A stretch of DNA of 64,000 bases from G963556115 sp963677015 (GTDB lineage: Bacteria > Planctomycetota > SZUA-567), in contig OY781533.1 in NCBI GenBank assembly GCA_963677015.1, positions 3,224,001 through 3,288,000 on the forward strand, read 5' to 3'. Every line of letters begins with the position of its first letter. Within the stretch, counting starts at the first letter, position 1. Below the pieces are notes generated by a model, which saw nothing but the letters and a program-made list of their open reading frames with translations, ran no database searches and had not been told where the DNA came from. This document shows positions 18,735 to 27,599 of this stretch, one piece after another. The position numbers and the translations under genes are program-made.

Positions 18735-18826
18735 CAAAACACTATCGCGCATTTTAACTATTACCAGATATGAAATTTATTAATTAAATTAATCACTGAA
18801 GAACTATACAATATGAGGATATAAAG

Positions 18827-19603
18827 ATGGGGAAAGCTGTTGAACGCAAAAAACAGATCCTGAATATACTAAACAGCAAAAAGCTTATTTTTTTAAATGA
18901 TCTGGTAACCGAGCTTGGAGTTTCTTCAATGACGGTTAGAAGGCATTTAAAGGTACTGGAAGACAGTGGAACCGTGACCGTACATAACGGGGTAGTATTA
19001 CTGAATGAAGATCCTGATATTTCTGACGACAAACATTATTCACTGCATAATGCCTCCACCCAGAACATCGATAAAAAACGGGCCATCGGAAACCGAGCCA
19101 TAAAATTAATCAATGAGCATGATGTAATCATCATTGATACCGGCTCAACCTGCGAATTCATTGCCAAAGCCATCCCGAAGGATCTCGACATCACGACAAT
19201 ATGCTACACCCTCAATGCCTTTATGGAAATATACAATAAGAAGAGCAGAATTATATTCGGTGGCGGCTTCTTTCATAAAAACTCCATGATGTTCGAGAGC
19301 AGTGAATCAATCCAGCTCATCTCGAATAATCGCGCTTCAATGGCCTTTATCTCTGCCAGCGGCGTAACTATTGATCTGGGAGTCACCTGCGAAAACTACT
19401 ATGAACAAAAGGTAAAGATAGCAGCAATCAATTCCAGCCTCAAGAAAGTACTGGTTGCAGACAGCACAAAATTCGGCAAAGTGAGAGTAGCCCACTTTGC
19501 CGAAATAACTGATTTTGATATTGTAATCACCAACGATGATCTCGATCCCGAATTTATCGATTATTTCAAGAATAACAATATTTCGGTAATTCTAGCTAAA
19601 TAA
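18827..19603 (+). CDS. DeoR/GlpR-family sugar-phosphate-sensing repressor
   Basis: A 258-residue regulator. Residues 1-58 are the DeoR helix-turn-helix (LNDLVTELGVSSMTVRRHL). Residues 75-235 are the DeoR C-terminal sensor domain with IDTGSTCEFIAKAI (the phosphate-binding loop) and a GGGFFHKNSMMF segment. A GAGGAT ribosome-binding site precedes the ATG. It is divergent from the sugar importer operon and is the likely repressor, relieved by the phosphorylated pentose. Confidence 0.9.
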   Translation: MGKAVERKKQILNILNSKKLIFLNDLVTELGVSSMTVRRHLKVLEDSGTVTVHNGVVLLNEDPDISDDKHYSLHNASTQNIDKKRAIGNRAIKLINEHDVIIIDTGSTCEFIAKAIPKDLDITTICYTLNAFMEIYNKKSRIIFGGGFFHKNSMMFESSESIQLISNNRASMAFISASGVTIDLGVTCENYYEQKVKIAAINSSLKKVLVADSTKFGKVRVAHFAEITDFDIVITNDDLDPEFIDYFKNNNISVILAK

Positions 19604-20012
19604 ACCTGCTCATCTCAGATATAATTCCGAGATCCGCTTCACCACAATGCACACGCTCCAGGATGTCCAACATAATATACCGTGATCTGGACAGTTTCTA
19701 TTAAATCACCAGCAATAATGTTATATTACTGCGGATTCTACTACAGCTCAGGAAAAATTTAATAACTTTGATTATAAAGTTTCTAATGAATATCTGCTAA
19801 AAGATCCTTCCACAGCACAACAGCAGCACAAACATTCTAAAATCTTTTACGGCTCACTTCTACTCTGAACCTGCCAGCTACTTTTCAGGCGGCATATATA
19901 ATTGCTGCTCAATAATGACCAGAGTTTTATTAGCAGCTTATAATTTCAACTAAAATACTTGCCAATAAACCACAGCTAAAACTATATATTACACCTCGAA
20001 AACAATCTGTAA
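19604..20012. other. Intergenic region between convergent genes
   Basis: 409 bases between the convergent DeoR and DJ-1-like genes. No open frame of interest, RNA gene or strong terminator hairpin was found. Confidence 0.5.
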
Positions 20013-20597
20013 TCATACTGCAAAAATATCCTGAGCAGGATCCGAATTCCAAATGTACTCGATATGTCGGGCTATCTCGGTGGCATAACGCTCGCTCAAA
20101 GTATCACGAATAAAGCCGAGCGCCATATCCATACCTGCAGAAACCCCGGAGGAAGTATAATACTTGCCATCTCTGACCCAGCGCGCACAATGTTCCCACT
20201 CTACCGCCGCAGTAATAGAAGTTACCCAGTCGAAAGCGATTTTGTTGGAGGTAGCATGCCGTCCATTCAGCAGACCGGTCTGAGCCAATAGCGCCGAACC
20301 GGTACATACAGTAAGACAGTATGAGGCCGCAGAAGCCGCATCCCGCAGCATAGCAATAAACCCGGAATCAGAAATCAATGTGCGCGTACCCATCCCACCG
20401 GGAACAAGCAGAATTCCTGAGCGGTCTAGCTCCGCGATACTCTCAGTATTAATCTCAGTATGCTGCGCACTGGTTATTATACCGCCATACTGCGAACAGT
20501 AATGCAGTTCACTGTCACGTACTTTATCAAGAATCTCAACAGGACCAAAAGCATCAAGAGTTTCAAATCCATCAAAGAGCAGAATATTCACCTTCAT
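20013..20597 (-). CDS. DJ-1/PfpI superfamily protein
   Basis: A 194-residue class I glutamine-amidotransferase-like protein. The acidic residue of the FDGFETLD loop (near residue 12) and the nucleophile-elbow cysteine in LTVCTGSALLA (C98) are present, followed by the GLLNGRHATSNK segment common in the isonitrile-hydratase/AraC-like branch of the family. It could be an isonitrile hydratase-like enzyme or a glyoxalase/chaperone-type DJ-1 protein; nothing nearby decides between them. Confidence 0.8.
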   Translation of the reverse strand: MKVNILLFDGFETLDAFGPVEILDKVRDSELHYCSQYGGIITSAQHTEINTESIAELDRSGILLVPGGMGTRTLISDSGFIAMLRDAASAASYCLTVCTGSALLAQTGLLNGRHATSNKIAFDWVTSITAAVEWEHCARWVRDGKYYTSSGVSAGMDMALGFIRDTLSERYATEIARHIEYIWNSDPAQDIFAV

Positions 20598-20682
20598 TAC
20601 ACGCCCCCTTGTTTAAATTACATATTATACAAAGATATACCTGTTTTTTTATATACAATCATATTACAGCTGTCAATATAAT

Positions 20683-20805
20683 TTATGATATCAAAGTCAT
20701 GACTCCCAATTGTCTGTCTGCTTCAGCTTGAGTATACCCACGCTCAGTAACCAGATTCATTTCTTCCTCTTTAAATCCCTGTGAATACTTTCGTGTGTCT
20801 GTCAT
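20683..20805 (-). pseudogene. IS3-family transposase OrfA N-terminal remnant
   Basis: A 40-codon frame starting MTDTRKYSQGFKEEEM and containing LVTERGYTQAEADRQLG, the classic helix-turn-helix start of IS3-family OrfA. It ends abruptly after MTLIS. A strong AGGAG ribosome-binding site precedes the ATG. The rest of the element is missing, so this is a scrap left by deletion. It differs from the second IS3 relic at 33936-35059. Confidence 0.75.
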
Positions 20806-20878
20806 TGTAGACTCCTTTAAAAACATTGAATAATTAGTTCTAAGCTATCAACTTTTTCTAAGACACTGCAATTTTAAC

Positions 20879-20916
20879 ATAAAAACATCGCTCACAACTA
20901 TGAGCGATGTTTTTAT
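20879..20916 (-). terminator. Terminator of the NuoEF/MetV-like operon
   Basis: A perfect 16-bp stem (ATAAAAACATCGCTCA and complement) with a 6-base loop, 110 bases beyond the stop at 21026. The A/T-rich outer stem gives a T tract in both directions, so it can also act for transcription from the other side. Confidence 0.8.
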
Positions 20917-21025
20917 ATTGTTTATATATAGGTGAATACAGATTTAACAAAAGAACAACTAAGAACGTATTTTTACCTAACTCATTCAGAGTCAATAACT
21001 ATTCCCATAAAATTCAATACACAAC

Positions 21026-22243
21026 TTACAGTTCCACATACTTTCTTGAGGGGGTCCACTCTGAACCGGAAAAATAAAGAACTTTTTCCGTCAAAGCACC
21101 GGTTGGACAGACATCAATACATACCTTACAGCCAGCACACGCACTCTGATTCATTTCTACATTCAGCCCGGCCACAACAGCAGTCTTATCTCCTCTATTT
21201 ACAAAGCCAATATTTGACAGACCCGCTATTTCCTCACAGGCGCGCACGCATCTCCCGCATAGAATACATTTATTCGGATCATGCATAATAACCGGACTGG
21301 AACTATCCTCAGGTAACTTGTCTATATTCTGGTCATAGCTGCTCTCTTCAATTCCAAAATTCCTGATAAGTCCCTGCAATTCACAAGCACCCATTGGTGA
21401 AGGAATTCCTTTAGCACAAGTAAGACAATTATGCTGTCCAGAGGCCATCACTAGCTCAAGAATCGTCTCTCTACATTCATTCAACTCTTCATCGACAGTG
21501 CAGACATCCATACCTTCCTGCACCTCTACACAACAAGCCGGAGCAAGATCTCGGAATCCCTTGATTTTAACTAGACACATCCTGCATGCGCCATAATCAG
21601 ACAAATCATTATGTGAACAAAGATGGGGTATATCAATACCGTTTTCCAGGCATGCCGTCAGTAAGTTTTCCCCTTTATCTGTCTGGATTATTTCTCCATT
21701 AACCTTCAGGCTTATGCTTTTATTGTTTTGTTTCTCTTCACACGCGCTATCAAAAAATTCTTTTTGAAGATTAAGCTGGTCAGCTAATTCCGAAATTGTA
21801 TATCCATCCGCATTTAATGCCAATCCCGTACTTTCAAAAGGCGTAGTAAGTACAACACCCCTGTCTGCAGTAAAATTGCCAATACCTACTGTCTTAGCAA
21901 CAGGAATCAATTTCTTATCCTTAAAAACATGCTCCGCTCCCTCAAATCCATCCTCGCAAATTAATGGAATGACAACCGTCGCAGCATCATACATTACTTT
22001 TTTCTGCATATCTATTCGACGTTTTTCAATCAGATTTGCCGTACAGCCAATGCTGATTAAATCAGTACCAATTACATTGTAGCCATCTGATATGAGCATC
22101 TCCGCAAGCTTATCCATCTTTTCAGTTCCCGCGATGCCACAAGCTTTAACACAGGCATTACAGCTATACAGGACAATTTTATCTTCTGGCAAAAGTTGTT
22201 TTTTCAGATCTTCATAGTTTAATGAAAGAAGTGAGATTATCAT
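21026..22243 (-). CDS. Fusion: MetV-like domain + NuoG-type iron-sulfur domains
   Basis: A 405-residue fusion. Residues 1-150 resemble the methylene-THF reductase C-terminal (MetV) domain: YSCNACVKACGIAG (C28, C31, C35), later C67 and C96. Residues 175-250 are a [2Fe-2S] ferredoxin domain (C209, C220, C223, C237/238). Residues 255-300 are a NuoG-like cluster site, with HNCLTC (H271, C273, C276) and C287. Two [4Fe-4S] sites follow (C326, C329, C332, C336 and C369, C372, C375, C379). It ends there: no hydrogenase H-cluster or molybdopterin domain follows. It is probably the electron-entry/exit subunit of a NAD(H) oxidoreductase with the NuoE and NuoF proteins upstream. Its start overlaps the previous stop by 4 bases. 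Confidence 0.78.
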   Translation of the reverse strand: MIISLLSLNYEDLKKQLLPEDKIVLYSCNACVKACGIAGTEKMDKLAEMLISDGYNVIGTDLISIGCTANLIEKRRIDMQKKVMYDAATVVIPLICEDGFEGAEHVFKDKKLIPVAKTVGIGNFTADRGVVLTTPFESTGLALNADGYTISELADQLNLQKEFFDSACEEKQNNKSISLKVNGEIIQTDKGENLLTACLENGIDIPHLCSHNDLSDYGACRMCLVKIKGFRDLAPACCVEVQEGMDVCTVDEELNECRETILELVMASGQHNCLTCAKGIPSPMGACELQGLIRNFGIEESSYDQNIDKLPEDSSSPVIMHDPNKCILCGRCVRACEEIAGLSNIGFVNRGDKTAVVAGLNVEMNQSACAGCKVCIDVCPTGALTEKVLYFSGSEWTPSRKYVEL

Positions 22244-22722
22244 TTTTCCACCTCCGTTGCAAACAAATTGTCGTCAGAGTTCAGTTTATCTCCAGTTAAA
22301 AGTCGATATTCTTTTCCACGCTCGTTTATATTACTTTCATATGGAAGCGTTACTTTCATAACTTTCTTATCGGTATCAGCTAGAGCCAACCCGATATCCT
22401 CCGAAGTTTCGACAATTTTTATTCCTTGAAAATATCGTTTTACATTAGCTACACCAGCTGAACACGAAAGAACAATCACCGCACTGACATCTTTACCAAG
22501 TTTAGCATATAAGACTTTTGGTGTACAGATATCCGATATAGCGTATCCGTCTTTAACCTTATAACCATCCGCACGTAGACGAAGAGCCAGTTCGCGCATT
22601 TTATCTGTTTCACTAACACCTGAGGATCTGGCACATGACTGACAGCCAATAAGCGTAACCACATCATTCTGATTCAGTTGTTTCGTAATTTCCTCATACG
22701 ATCTGCTTTTAATAAAAATCAT
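22240..22722 (-). CDS. MetV-like (methylene-THF reductase C-terminal domain) protein
   Basis: A 160-residue stand-alone version of the domain that starts the next gene. It shares LIGCQSCARSSGVSETDKM (C27, C30), ADGYKVKDGYAISDIC (C66) and VLSCSAGV (C87) with the MetV pattern. In acetogens MetV partners MetF and carries a metal or cluster site; here no metF is nearby. Overlaps of 4 bases at both ends tie it tightly to NuoF and to the fusion protein, so a complex is likely. The substrate is unknown. Confidence 0.65.
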   Translation of the reverse strand: MIFIKSRSYEEITKQLNQNDVVTLIGCQSCARSSGVSETDKMRELALRLRADGYKVKDGYAISDICTPKVLYAKLGKDVSAVIVLSCSAGVANVKRYFQGIKIVETSEDIGLALADTDKKVMKVTLPYESNINERGKEYRLLTGDKLNSDDNLFATEVEK

Positions 22723-24443
22723 TTATCTCCCCTCTCTTCAGCATTTACGGATACAGCTTCTTCATACTCATTCCTGAAATAACGGAGTGTACTCATTACC
22801 GGATTAACCGAGGTTTTACACAGAGCGCAAAGAGCCGTTTTTTGAATTACTCTTGCCAGCTTTTCCATCTTTTCAATATCCGCCAAAGTTCCTTTATGAC
22901 TATATATCCGGTCTAAAATATTCAACATCTGTTTTGTACCTTCGCGTCCCGGAATACACTTACCGCAAGCCTCTTCCTTACAAAATTCAATGAAAAAACG
23001 GGCTATATCTACTGCAGACTTATCATCACACATAACGATCATTCCACCAGAACCCATGATCGCACCATACTGCTGTAAAGTTTCATAATCAACCTGAACA
23101 TCAAGATGTTGCGCAGGTATGCAACCGCCAGACGGTCCACCCAATTGAACTGCTTTAAATTTCTTCTCACCTATAACACCACCGCCGATTTCATTGACGA
23201 TTGTTGAAAGTTTTGTCCCAATAGGGACTTCAACACATCCAACGTTATTGATGTCTCCGGTAATAGAAAAGATTTTTGTACCTTTACTCTTTTCTGTACC
23301 AATACCGGCAAACCATTCACTACCTTTTGCTATAAGTTGCGGAATACTGGAAAGCGTTTCAACATTATTTAAAATAGTAGGATTTTCCCAAAGACCTGCA
23401 TGTGCCGGAAACGGCGGCTTCGGTCTTGGATTGCCACGCTTGCCTTCGATTGAGCGCATCAAAGCCGTTTCTTCACCACAGACAAAAGCACCAGCTCCCT
23501 CATAAATTTCAATATCAAAATCAAACCCGGTTCCCAGAATATTCTTTCCAAGCAGATTATATGCTCTTGCCTGCTTAATTGCGCGATTCAGTGTTTCTAT
23601 CGCTAGAGGATATTCCGCTCTACAGTATATGTAGCCCTGCTGCGAGCCGATGGCTTTGGCAGCAATGATCATACCTTCAAGAACACTATGAGGATCGCTT
23701 TCCAGCACATTACGGTCCATATAAGCCCCCGGATCACCCTCATCAGCATTACAGAGAACATACTTTACAGCATTCTCTTCTTTTGCTGCAAATTTCCATT
23801 TAAGACCCGCCGGGAAACCTGCACCGCCTCTTCCCCGGAGTCCGGAATCAAGCACCTCTGTGACTACCTCGTCAGCAGTCATCGATGTGAGTGCTTTAAT
23901 AGCACCCTGATAACCATCCCTGCCAATATAATCATCAATTTTAGAAGGATCAACCAACCCTCTGTTGTGCATCACCCGCTGTTCCTGCAGTCTGAAAAAC
24001 GGAATTGTCTCAATACCCGGTATTACGTCATCATATTTAGCCTGCCCCGGAAGGTTACCATTTGTTTTCATTCGCGCTTTAATCTGATACTCCATTCCCC
24101 GGGCAAGAGCATATTCATTCACAGCATTTCCATTAAGGACATGGGCTTCAAATATCTTTGATAATTTCTTCTCATCCATCTGCTCGTAAATAACAGCTTC
24201 TCTTCCAGGCGTAACAACGGTAATCAGGGGCTCTTTAGAACAGATCCCTGCACAACCCGTCTTAACGATCTGAATATCAGCAGCTTTTGCTTCCTTTATC
24301 TTTTTCTTCAGGATATCCAGCACCTCCATAGAGCCAGATGCGATTCCACACGTTCCCATATGAACATAGATTCTGGTATCCTTTGTCTCGGCTCCGTTGC
24401 GCACCTTTTGACGTATGCCGTTGATCTCTTCTACCGTTTTCAT
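22719..24443 (-). CDS. NuoF-like NADH-binding flavoprotein subunit
   Basis: A 574-residue diaphorase subunit. Residues 20-100 are a thioredoxin-like [2Fe-2S] domain (VHMGTCGIAS, then TGCAGICSKEP). Residues 140-450 are the NuoF core: GRGGAGFPAGLKW (FMN/NADH loop), CNADEGDPGAY and YEGAGAFVCGEETAL. A [4Fe-4S] site follows (EACGKCIPGREG plus a later CALCK). Many bifurcating HydB/HndC homologues carry an extra two-cluster ferredoxin tail; it is absent here. It should transfer electrons between NAD(H) and the iron-sulfur chain of its partners. Confidence 0.88.
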   Translation of the reverse strand: MKTVEEINGIRQKVRNGAETKDTRIYVHMGTCGIASGSMEVLDILKKKIKEAKAADIQIVKTGCAGICSKEPLITVVTPGREAVIYEQMDEKKLSKIFEAHVLNGNAVNEYALARGMEYQIKARMKTNGNLPGQAKYDDVIPGIETIPFFRLQEQRVMHNRGLVDPSKIDDYIGRDGYQGAIKALTSMTADEVVTEVLDSGLRGRGGAGFPAGLKWKFAAKEENAVKYVLCNADEGDPGAYMDRNVLESDPHSVLEGMIIAAKAIGSQQGYIYCRAEYPLAIETLNRAIKQARAYNLLGKNILGTGFDFDIEIYEGAGAFVCGEETALMRSIEGKRGNPRPKPPFPAHAGLWENPTILNNVETLSSIPQLIAKGSEWFAGIGTEKSKGTKIFSITGDINNVGCVEVPIGTKLSTIVNEIGGGVIGEKKFKAVQLGGPSGGCIPAQHLDVQVDYETLQQYGAIMGSGGMIVMCDDKSAVDIARFFIEFCKEEACGKCIPGREGTKQMLNILDRIYSHKGTLADIEKMEKLARVIQKTALCALCKTSVNPVMSTLRYFRNEYEEAVSVNAEERGDK

Positions 24444-24459
24444 GATCTCTTTTCCGTCC

Positions 24460-24939
24460 TTATTGGTATTGATTCAAAATATCATCCAGCTCTTCCACTT
24501 GGACTTTGCCATAAACTTTTCCGTCTACGATAATAACCGGAGCCAACCCACACGCACCTACACATCTCGCCCGCTCATATGTAAACCTGCCGTTCTTTGT
24601 GCTTTCGCCAACCTTGACCTGAAAATCATTTTCAATTTTTTCAGCAATTTCCTTGCCGCCTTTGACATAACACGCCGTCCCGAAACACAACTGAATCCGA
24701 TGTCTAGCTCTCGGCTGCATAGTGAAAAACGAGTAAAAAGTAATTACACCATAAATCTTATTAGGGGCAATTCCTGTTTTCTCTGAAATTCTGTTTTGAA
24801 TTGAAAGTGGCAGATAACCCAGAATATCCTGTGTTTTTTCCAATAGAGGGATCAATCCCCCAGGTTTTTTACCGTATTGCTCAATCAGATTGTCCAGTTT
24901 ATTGAGCTGTTCCGGTGTAAATGTGGTGTCTTCGCTCAT
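24460..24939 (-). CDS. NuoE-like [2Fe-2S] subunit
   Basis: A 159-residue thioredoxin-fold ferredoxin of the NuoE/HydC/HndA type. The four cluster ligands are in CFGTAC and CVGACG segments about 40 residues apart (C-x4-C and C-x3-C). The KTQDILGYLP and YGVITFYSFF segments are typical. An AAGGAGG ribosome-binding site precedes the ATG. It is the first gene after the ArsR-controlled promoter and works with the NuoF-like protein 16 bases downstream. Confidence 0.9.
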   Translation of the reverse strand: MSEDTTFTPEQLNKLDNLIEQYGKKPGGLIPLLEKTQDILGYLPLSIQNRISEKTGIAPNKIYGVITFYSFFTMQPRARHRIQLCFGTACYVKGGKEIAEKIENDFQVKVGESTKNGRFTYERARCVGACGLAPVIIVDGKVYGKVQVEELDDILNQYQ

Positions 24940-24984
24940 TCAAGCAGCCTCCTTGTAACAAAAGAACATTATCGACAAATCACT

Positions 24985-25014
24985 CAATCATTCAATTAAT
25001 CAATTGAATGATTG
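24985..25014. promoter_or_regulatory. Palindromic operator for the ArsR-rhodanese regulator
   Basis: A perfect inverted repeat, CAATCATTCAATT and its complement around a 4-base centre, lies just downstream of the -10 box of the nuoE promoter. Sites containing ATTCAA/TTGAAT in dyad symmetry are typical of ArsR/SmtB-family operators. No second copy is seen upstream of the regulator itself. Confidence 0.7.
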
Positions 25015-25019
25015 AAGCA

Positions 25020-25047
25020 AGTATACGATAAAAATTTAGCTATTCAA
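25020..25047 (-). promoter_or_regulatory. Promoter of the nuoE operon
   Basis: On the minus strand TTGAAT (plus 25042-25047) and TATACT (plus 25020-25025) are 16 bases apart. The operator begins 5 bases after the -10 box, so a bound ArsR protein would block initiation. Confidence 0.55.
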
Positions 25048-25144
25048 GGATATTATTCAAAGAATACACAAAAAAATATTTATTATCAGTTTGTGTTCGC
25101 CCAAAGGAATGAATACTACACAGGTTTGTTTCTTACCGCTATTA

Positions 25145-25813
25145 TCAAGAGTCGGAAGCTGATTCTGCATCAATTTCCATGTCATAACCATGATCTTCAA
25201 GGGTCGCAGCTTTATAACCATGAGATTTCAAAATCTTCACAGCTTCAAGAGACAGAATGCAATAACGTCCGCGACAATAAGCAATAATTTCCTGATCTTG
25301 TGGTAAAGTCGACAAATTTTCTTCCAATTCGTCCAACTCTATAGAAATCGCACCGGGAATATGCTGCTGCTCATAATCTTCTTTAGGTCTTACATCAACC
25401 AAGGTGACCTTGTCGCGCTTCAGGTTATCGAGAAGATGCGCGATGTCTACCTGCTCTATATCACCCTTTTTACCATATACATCACGAATCAGTGTCTGTA
25501 TTTCAGTAAGTAGATTTTCTCCAAGATGCTGCATTGACTGAAACATATCAGCGACCATTTGATCCGAAAGCTGATAGTAGGAATATGGCCCTTCCTTCTC
25601 AAAATCAACGAGCCTTGCCTGGAGCAAAGTCTGCAGATGCTGCGAGGTATTGGCAATGCTCATTTCGGTCTCTTTTGCAATAGCTTCAACCGTCTTGGGA
25701 CCTTGAAGAAGATAATCAATTATTTCCAAGCGCTTAGGACTGGCTAGCGATTTTCCTATACGCGCAAGCTGCCCATATATATTTTTTTTAAATTTATGTG
25801 TATCTACAGGCAT
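25145..25813 (-). CDS. ArsR-family regulator fused to a rhodanese domain
   Basis: A 222-residue two-domain protein. Residues 10-95 are an ArsR winged helix (ASPKRLEIIDYLLQGPKTV, then KETEMSIANTSQHLQTLL). Residues 120-215 are a rhodanese domain ending in an intact active-site loop, AYCRGRYCIL. Such fusions are thought to sense persulfide or a related sulfur/redox state; that is family-based inference. It is encoded just upstream of the nuoE operon, with the palindrome between them. Confidence 0.9.
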   Translation of the reverse strand: MPVDTHKFKKNIYGQLARIGKSLASPKRLEIIDYLLQGPKTVEAIAKETEMSIANTSQHLQTLLQARLVDFEKEGPYSYYQLSDQMVADMFQSMQHLGENLLTEIQTLIRDVYGKKGDIEQVDIAHLLDNLKRDKVTLVDVRPKEDYEQQHIPGAISIELDELEENLSTLPQDQEIIAYCRGRYCILSLEAVKILKSHGYKAATLEDHGYDMEIDAESASDS

Positions 25814-26273
25814 TTAAACCACCTCTCCACTATATATTACGAAAAACAAATCATTATAGACTATTATAGCATAACTAATGCAAATAACAAACACACAAAT
25901 GCTGTAAATAATAGCAAAATAAATACTTTTCTTATTACGTATTGTTACTATTATTCCATAACTCTACCACTTGCTCTCAACATTCAGACTAATCGAAATC
26001 AACAATTTTACTTTACATCTTTTAACCTCAACCCACAGACTCATTAAGAACTGAAAATTTAATATATCAAAACCCCATTTATCAGACAATTCTAATTGCA
26101 ATATATTCCTAAAAAAGTCAATTCACCTAGCATATTATTATTCATACCAATTTATCACATTTGCCAATAATTTATTATCAAGTTATTAATAATATCGCCG
26201 ACAATAAAATGACACTATGTGTATGCAATACAAATATTCTATATATTCCAAACAGCATAAAGGATATGATAAA
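25814..26273. other. Divergent intergenic region, no gene seen
   Basis: 460 very AT-rich bases between the ArsR gene and the plus-strand gene at 26274. It should hold both promoters. No coding frame, RNA or convincing hairpin was found. Confidence 0.45.
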
Positions 26274-26939
26274 ATGAATACAATTTCTGGAACTTCAAAT
26301 AATTATTATGGTTACAATATTACAAATACTCAAAAATTGCAATCAACCGCCACTTCTTCACCAACACAGTCAAACTCTGCAACAGAAAATACCGGCTCTA
26401 ACAGTTTTACAAATGTTAATGATTACACAAAATATCTCAAAGAAAACTATAACTATTTTGGAAATGTTGCTTCAGTAGAAGGTATTCCAACAAGTGTTTC
26501 TGTATCCGCGAGTTTTCTGCAGAAATGCATTGATGATCCTGAAAAAGCTGAATATCTTGAAAGTAATCTGAATGCAATATCCGATAGTGTTTCCTACGTA
26601 AAATCACATAGCCTGGGAACAATTGTTGAAGCTAATTATAGCATTGATAGCGACGGCAACATTTCCATGGCAACCGTCTCAACAAATGATCCCGACGGCA
26701 AAATCGCCAAAGAAAACGCGGAAAGAAAGGCTGAAGAAGAAAAGGAAGAACGTGAAAACTTAGCCGAAAAACTGCAGAATCGCAAAACCGAAAAAGAAAA
26801 TACTGAATCAGATCAGAGTGACGAAATTAATAATGAAGCTTCAAACTATACAACAAATACAGTATTGATTAATTCATTCAATACTTCTAATAATATAAAT
26901 AGCACTAACACAAATTCTAATTTAAACTATTACTGCTAA
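26274..26939 (+). CDS. Uncharacterised protein (possible DUF6033-like)
   Basis: A 221-residue protein I cannot assign firmly. The N-terminal 50 residues are Asn/Thr/Ser-rich. Residues about 50-130 form a compact segment (DYTKYLKENYNYFG, VSASFLQKCIDDPEKAEYLE) resembling the DUF6033 type found in anaerobes. Residues about 140-185 are a charged, probably coiled-coil helix rich in Glu and Lys, and the tail is Asn-rich. There is no signal peptide or membrane helix. I start at the second in-frame ATG, which follows AAGGA; an upstream start would add 19 residues. Confidence 0.6.
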   Translation: MNTISGTSNNYYGYNITNTQKLQSTATSSPTQSNSATENTGSNSFTNVNDYTKYLKENYNYFGNVASVEGIPTSVSVSASFLQKCIDDPEKAEYLESNLNAISDSVSYVKSHSLGTIVEANYSIDSDGNISMATVSTNDPDGKIAKENAERKAEEEKEERENLAEKLQNRKTEKENTESDQSDEINNEASNYTTNTVLINSFNTSNNINSTNTNSNLNYYC

Positions 26940-27110
26940 ACTTTTTATTATTAATTTTGTACTCTGCATTATCTCATAAAATGACTTCATTAGCCAAAAC
27001 CACAAATTAACTCAAGACCAGTTTCTGCCAACTTCATCACCTGACACTGATGCCCAAAAAAAACGTAATTCAGGCAGACAAAAACGCCCCAAACAGCCAA
27101 AATTCCACAA

Positions 27111-27200
27111 CAAAAACCCTATAAAAACAAGGGTCAACGGCACATTAAATGCCATTGACCCAAGTAACACAAATTGGTGGGCAAGACGGGACTTGAACCC
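27111..27200. repeat. attL: left attachment repeat of the integrative element
   Basis: 90 bases that match 53414-53503 at 87 positions. The last 27 are identical and equal the 3' end of tRNA-Leu including CCA; the three mismatches lie in the part beyond the tRNA. It also contains the displaced tRNA terminator hairpin. Just to its left (about 26970-27110) a frame stays open into the repeat but shows only weak likeness to the integrase C-terminus. Confidence 0.85.
27131..27161 (-). terminator. Displaced tRNA-Leu terminator hairpin
   Basis: GGGTCAA/TTGACCC and GGCA/TGCC stems with one mismatch and a 7-base loop. On the minus strand a TTGTTTTTAT tail follows. It matches the terminator that now serves tRNA-Leu at 53434-53464 except for one base. 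It was separated from the tRNA by integration. Confidence 0.6.
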
Positions 27201-27201
27201 A

Positions 27202-27495
27202 GAAAACAAAGAACACAAACCAAGCGCACACAACATCTTACAAGATCACAAAAAAAGCACTCTGCCTACAATCTGCCCAAAATCGCAAACACGATTTCCC
27301 GAAGAAATCCCACAAAAAAATGTGCTACTCGAAACTATTCTAAACAAGCACAATTTACCTCTAGCCCAAGCAATCATAGCAATCGACCAACTCCCAATCG
27401 ACAACAGCACAAAAATCGCGCTTATCAAAGAACTCGCAACCAAGCTAACAGAGTCCTCAAACCCAGAATCACCGAGGGACTCACCCAATGCTTAA
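27202..27495 (+). other. Open frame continuing the integrase frame across attL
   Basis: This 97-codon frame has no good start of its own (only a TTG within att). It is exactly in frame with the integrase through the shared att sequence, so in the excised circle it would form a new C-terminal tail of the integrase, giving about 585 residues. The tail has a protein-like helical segment (LPLAQAIIAIDQLPIDNS) and ends just after the ATG of another short frame. Whether it is translated is unknown. Confidence 0.4.
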
Positions 27496-27599
27496 CCTTT
27501 TCTGTTTTATAAAATCCAGAGTCAGAACCAAAGACCACACCACACAATCAACGCCCCTGCCAGCCAACTCGAAATTCGACCAAGCTGCCACAGATACAT

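Larger units (their letters stand above)
18004..18826. other. Long divergent intergenic region
   Basis: 823 AT-rich bases separate the sugar operon (minus) from the DeoR gene (plus). I find no coding frame worth calling. It contains the inverted pair at 18577-18632 and a candidate promoter at 18729-18734. The promoter of the sugar operon must lie near its 18003 end. Confidence 0.5.

Noticed and set aside
21026..24939. NADP-reducing or bifurcating [FeFe] hydrogenase (Hnd/Hyd) operon
   Set aside because: NuoE and NuoF fit, but the last subunit ends after the iron-sulfur clusters and has no H-cluster domain; the MetV-like parts do not belong to that enzyme.
27012..27236. Minus-strand frame across attL
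   Set aside because: It is antisense to the att repeat and tRNA 3' end, with hydrophobic composition typical of a shadow frame.
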